A stretch of DNA of 64,000 bases from contig MZZL01000409.1 of NCBI GenBank assembly GCA_002749535.1, forward strand, positions 1,609,527-1,673,526. Direction: 5' to 3'. Every line of letters starts with the position of its first letter. The stretch's first letter is position 1. Both the position numbers and the translations under genes were made by a program. This DNA is from Apophysomyces variabilis (lineage: Eukaryota; Mucoromycota; Mucoromycetes; Mucorales; Mucoraceae). Below are positions 60,441-64,000 of this stretch, in pieces. The notes under the pieces are model-generated. The model saw nothing but the letters and a program-made list of their open reading frames with translations, ran no database searches and was not told the origin of the DNA.

Positions 60441-61632
60441 AGCAATGCGATTTTCTATGGTTTTATCTTGGGAGGGAAAGTTTACTGTGTTCGAACTTGG
60501 GCCGGGATCCACCACATCCTCCGTCCTCCTTCCGTCAACTTCGGTATGGTATGTCGTACCTAACACAATTCCCGTTGACTCCACTCGGACATCGGATGTG
60601 GTAATTTCTTCCGTATCGCCAGAGAAAATCGTGTTGACAATGTGTGTGCTTGCATGTACTTGGTGGATTGGTTTAAAATAAAATTTTTCNNNNNNNNNNN
60701 NNNNNNNNNNNNNNNNNNNNNNNNNNNNNNNNNNNNNNNNNNNNNNNNNNNNNNNNNNNNNNNNNNNNNNNNNNNNNNNNNNNNNNNNNNNNNNNNNNNN
60801 NNNNNNNNNNNNNNNNNNNNNNNNNNNNNNNNNNNNNNNNNNNNNNNNNNNNNNNNNNNNNNNNNNNNNNNNNNNNNNNNNNNNNNNNNNNNNNNNNNNN
60901 NNNNNNNNNNNNNNNNNNNNNNNNNNNNNNNNNNNNNNNNNNNNNNNNNNNNNNNNNNNNNNNNNNNNNNNNNNNNNNNNNNNNNNNNNNNNNNNNNNNN
61001 NNNNNNNNNNNNNNNNNNNNNNNNNNNNNNNNNNNNNNNNNNNNNNNNNNNNNNNNNNNNNNNNNNNNNNNNNNNNNNNNNNNNNNNNNNNNNNNNNNNN
61101 NNNNNNNNNNNNNNNNNNNNNNNNNNNNNNNNNNNNNNNNNNNNNNNNNNNNNNNNNNNNNNNNNNNNNNNNNNNNNNNNNNNNNNNNNNNNNNNNNNNN
61201 NNNNNNNNNNNNNNNNNNNNNNNNNNNNNNNNNNNNNNNNNNNNNNNNNNNNNNNNNNNNNNNNNNNNNNNNNNNNNNNNNNNNNNNNTCTTTGTATTTG
61301 GAAGTGACAACCTGATAGGTGTCCACATTGAACTTTTTAAGCTCTGGGATGAAACCCTTGTTAATAGTCTCTTGTCTTGTCCAGTCTCCGCCTTCGTACG
61401 TTCTGAGATCACGGACATATCGTTTGAGATTTGTGGCGAGGTCAGACTGGGAAGTTTGCTCCATCTCTTCGTGGATTTCTTCTGGCAAAATGGCTCTATT
61501 TCCATGTTCTGTTCTTGCCTGCTCTTCCAACCTGAATTTTCTTGCAAATTCGGCATAGAGTAATTGAAATTGTTCTTCTGAGATTAGGATATTATGGATT
61601 TGATTGGTTTCCACATCTTGGATACTTGTCAT
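60420..61632 (-). CDS. DIRS-like element open frames (interrupted by gap)
   Basis: 5' piece (61632 to 61289): starts MTSIQDVETNQIHNILISEE, hydrophilic, Glu/Lys-rich; probably the gag-like first ORF. 3' piece (60689 to 60420): VHASTHIVNTIFSGDTEEI through GIVLGTTY and EVDGRRTEDVV, ending in the left ITR. The 3' piece overlaps the internal complementary region, so part of this protein is encoded by terminal-repeat-derived DNA. The two pieces may be different ORFs. No catalytic motif is visible. Confidence 0.45.
60511..60602 (-). repeat. Internal complementary region of the DIRS-like element
   Basis: Minus-strand reading: CCACATCCGATGTCCGAG to GGTACGACATAC equals the right extension; then CATA; then CCGAAGTTGACGGAAGGAGG to GATGTGG equals the left extension. 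Together they form the sequence of a circular end-to-end junction with a one-base difference. Confidence 0.7.
60690..61288. other. Assembly gap inside the DIRS-like element
   Basis: 599 N. True length unknown; a full-length DIRS element would need several kilobases here. Confidence 0.99.
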
Positions 61633-61640
61633 AGTTTACC

Positions 61641-61757
61641 CACGTTGCGCGGCTAGAAAGAATCTGGAGTAGTAGGATAGGAAATATTTTTTATTTTTAT
61701 TGGAAGTTAAAACTACGAATAAAGTAGCGCGGCCCGAAGGGTCTATACCACATCCGA
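61641..61757 (-). repeat. Right inverted terminal repeat of the DIRS-like element
   Basis: Inverse of the left ITR, including AGTAGGATAGGAAATA and GCGCGGCCCGAAGGGTC blocks. The outer extension continues to 61800. Confidence 0.75.
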
Positions 61758-62731
61758 TGTCCGAGTGGAGTCAACGGGGATTGTGTTAGGTACGACATAC
61801 AATAAATTTTGCGTCCATGTAAGGATCAAGTTCGCGCTAAAAGGGATAGAAATATGCGTCATTAGTAAATGGATTATGCGGGAAATATATTTTACTTGCC
61901 TCAACTTCGTCTTCCGTGGACACAAAATTCATTCGAGCAGCGTAAAAAATACGTTCATGGTTAGTTAATGGAAGGATAGCTTGACATTTTTTTACTTATC
62001 CCCGAAGGGTAATCCTACCCAAGGTTAGGGGGCGGCGAGAGAGAGGCATGGCTTCCATGAGCGGCCGGTTTGTGTGTAACGCACTGCAGAGGACTTGAAG
62101 CGATGCAACACCTGGCGAGGACTTGGAAGCAGAAGATAATGAATGATACTGTGCATAAACAGACAACATTTCTTCTTCACTTACCTAGTGGAGTGCAGGG
62201 AGCTTACTCACACAACCAAGGTGGTTCGGGACAGAGGTCATGCAGGCTAAAGGATATAAAAAAGGGACATCAGTCATTCTGTACATATAATCAATGCGAA
62301 GTACATACCGGGGATGTTTTGGAGAACAGAGCCAAAGAGCCAAAAAGATGTTGCCTCTTCGCGTTTAATAGTACGGATTACTGAAACCAAAAATCACAGT
62401 CATGTATAAGAAAATCGATGGATGTCTTATGGATGACAACAATTCAGAGATAAGACAATAATTCTCCCAAGTGTAAAAACGGACTCAGTCTGACCGAAAG
62501 TCTGGGACAGAATGGAACATCTGTAGAGGAAATATGCCCTCTTCGTTTGTTTCTATATGTCATTGATGCTATCATATCCGTTTCTGTCAGTTATGGTATT
62601 AGAAGCTGTCAGGGCAATGTACCCCAATTCCGGTTCTGCTCAATCGTATAGCCTTATATTCCACTTTTATTTTCTCTGAATGTAGCTATGTTCTCCTTTT
62701 CTTCTATTATATCTTAAACTTTGTCTATTAG

Positions 62732-63012
62732 GCAATCACAAAAGATTGGATTGCCACGGAATGAACGGTTATTATCTTGTCATGGATAATGCGCCCATCC
62801 ATACACCAGTCAAGGTTAAGCAGTTGGTTGAAGAAAGAGGATACAAAAGTCTCTATCTTCCTCTCTATTCCCCCTTTCTCAACTTAATAGAAGAGTTTTG
62901 GGCCAAAGTGAAGGCTGGGGTAAGAAGGGAGCCCTTACGAGTTGACGATAACCTTCAAGAGCGTATTGTTCAAGTAGCGCGAAAAGTAAAGCGCCCAGAC
63001 TGTCAAGGATGA
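62732..63012 (+). pseudogene. Transposase C-terminal fragment (DDE_3, IS630 type), second copy
   Basis: Same last exon as at 36020-36300, on the opposite strand, after the same CTATTAG acceptor. It contains MDNAPIH and LNLIEEFW. Identity over 88 residues suggests recent duplication or conversion. The first catalytic Asp and the HTH are absent. Confidence 0.85.
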
Positions 63013-63206
63013 ATCAGACACTTTGAAAGCTTTTTCATTAGATACAAAAAATAGAGAACCACTTCTTTAAATATATTCGTCTTGCTGTGGTTTGAAATAA
63101 ACTATCTCAGTAAATAGTGAACATGGACATCACTGTACGCAAAGAAGGGTAGTCTGGCCGCAAATATTTTCATCCAATCATGCAATAAACATTTATTGGA
63201 TTCCGC

Positions 63207-63703
63207 AAAAAAAAAAAATAGAAACACGCAGACAAACAGGAAAAACACAGTAAATTCACTCTACACGTAAAAAAGTTCATGTAACTTTTCATTTCACGCT
63301 GACACTCGTTATTCTGAGTTGCAGATCAAAGCATAACATATCTAAAACGATGCAATATTCCTTGTAGAACCCAAGTAAATGCGCCTGTATGCCTTTAGTA
63401 AAGCAGGTTTTCTATAATTCCTAAAGCTTCCAGGAGCCTAGGTTATAAGGGTGATTATTGATTATATCAGTGTCTAACCATGCGGAGATTCACACACATG
63501 GGTACACTCAAGCCCAAAGAGGAAATAGATAGCATTTTCGGTCTCCCACCTGGAACTGGAGGGTAACTCGATGATTACAACATTATGTATCTGTAAAATC
63601 ATCATGTTTAATTAAGCTCTCAAGCTGATACACGTTATTTCGTGTCGGAAATGTTATCTTATTGTTACAATTGATTGAGGTAATACAAATGTTAAAATGC
63701 TAT
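63207..63703. other. Intergenic
   Basis: Begins with a poly-A run next to the element edge (63208-63220), then AT-rich sequence with no gene seen. Confidence 0.45.
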
Positions 63704-64000
63704 CTATCTTTCGTCTACTACCTGTTCACCTTGCTTTATCTTTTGGAACTGAATCTCAAATGCATTTTTATCAGGAACTTCTTTCACTGCCTTCCAATAG
63801 ACGTGGTTTGCTTTCTGGAACTTCTTCTTGGAATAAAGATAGGAAAGATAAGAGAGGTAGGTGCCTGGACCAAAAAGTTCGCTTAGACGCCAGGTCACAG
63901 CTGAATTATTATGTAAAAAAAGTCCCCCTTACCTTCTTTGTTGGTATCCATTCTAGTAGCCATTTCATACACATATTCGACGTGATCAGATGAATCTCCA
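63704..64000 (-). CDS. 3' part of an unidentified gene, possibly a HAT/TPR-type helical-repeat protein
   Basis: The gene enters from the right edge. Exon pieces: 64000-63933 and 63900-63704, joined across a predicted 32-nt intron. The reading gives SDHVEYVYEMATRMDTNKE then AVTWRLSELFGPGTYLSYLSYLYSKK, KANHVYWKAVKEVPDKNAFE and the stop after QVVDER. The alternating aromatic/Ala pattern with FxxAxxVYWxAV resembles HAT/TPR repeats of RNA-processing proteins, but I cannot name the family from this fragment. Confidence 0.5.

Larger units (their letters stand above)
60309..61801 (-). mobile_element. DIRS-like retroelement nested in copy C
   Basis: Shows inverted terminal repeats of about 100 bp, each with an unequal outer extension (left 60312-60336, right about 61758-61800), and an internal segment (60511-60602) complementary to the two extensions joined end to end. 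This split-ITR plus internal complementary region is the hallmark of DIRS elements, which insert by a tyrosine recombinase. The trinucleotide ATA sits at both junctions (60309-60311 and 61802-61804). The interior is mostly an N gap, so reverse transcriptase and recombinase genes cannot be checked. Confidence 0.6.
60288..63206 (+). mobile_element. IS630/Tc1-mariner-like element, copy C, split by a nested insertion
   Basis: Left terminus CAATTTTTTACGC (60288-60300) through CTAAATA (60311); continues at 61801 with AATAAATTTTGCGTCC, exactly where copy B is uninterrupted. The right edge is GGATTCCGC at 63206. Apart from the inserted 1.5 kb it matches copy B in inverse orientation, though with some diverged stretches in the middle. 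Confidence 0.72.

Overview
This window looks like nuclear DNA of an early-diverging fungus, most probably Mucoromycota (Mucorales-like). The reasons are compact genes split by many short GT-AG introns (roughly 32-90 nt), a RasB/Ras2-type GTPase with a typical fungal sequence, a fungal Num1/ApsA-type cortical protein, a CYRI (FAM49) gene of a kind absent from yeasts, a decayed Fanzor gene and IS630-like transposons. The genus is inference. Positions 1-475 and 60690-61288 are assembly gaps. For most genes I rebuilt exon chains by hand from splice signals, reading frame and family conservation. A total length divisible by three with no internal stop was the consistency test.

Layout. 0.5-2.1 kb: decayed Fanzor (eukaryotic TnpB relative). 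2.5-4.4 kb: Cdc6 (+). 5.2-7.2 kb: LAMMER kinase (-). 8.7-9.6 kb: N-terminal methyltransferase NTM1 (-). 9.8-11.3 kb: BRCC36 deubiquitinase (+), in ten small exons. 11.8-14.4 kb: Rec8/Rad21-type kleisin (+). 14.4-14.9 kb: two-finger C2H2 protein (-). 16.2-18.8 kb: complex I 75 kDa subunit (-). 22.2-23.0 kb: NCS-1 (-). 25.1-26.1 kb: Ras (-). 26.8-27.0 kb: MITE-like element. 28.8-30.1 kb: CYRI (-). 33.2-34.6 kb: biotin synthase (-). 35.8-37.2 kb: IS630-like element copy. 37.6-38.2 kb: small membrane protein (-). 39.5-41.5 kb: PPR protein (+). 43.6-47.7 kb: Num1/Mcp5-type PH-domain protein (+). 47.9-50.1 kb: Npr3 (-). 50.3-51.4 kb: NT-C2 protein (-). 52.6-55.0 kb: dynein light intermediate chain (+). 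55.3-57.3 kb: mitochondrial DnaJ (-). 57.7-63.2 kb: a nest of mobile elements. 63.7-64.0 kb: the 3' end of an unidentified gene (-).

Functional themes. A cortical dynein anchor candidate and the dynein light intermediate chain lie within 12 kb of each other. The anchor candidate carries about twelve Q-T/S/C motifs resembling binding sites for the dynein light chain LC8. Signalling genes (Ras, NCS-1, CYRI, Npr3, LAMMER kinase) and mitochondrial genes (complex I, biotin synthase, DnaJ, probably the PPR protein) make up much of the rest.

Most unusual signals: the ras gene needs exons of 18, 22 and 2 nt in a row; NCS-1 needs an 11-nt exon; the complex I gene needs a 22-nt exon carrying a presumed cluster ligand. 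The mobile-element nest contains a DIRS-like element with inverted termini and an internal complementary region, inserted into one of two inverted copies of an IS630-like element.
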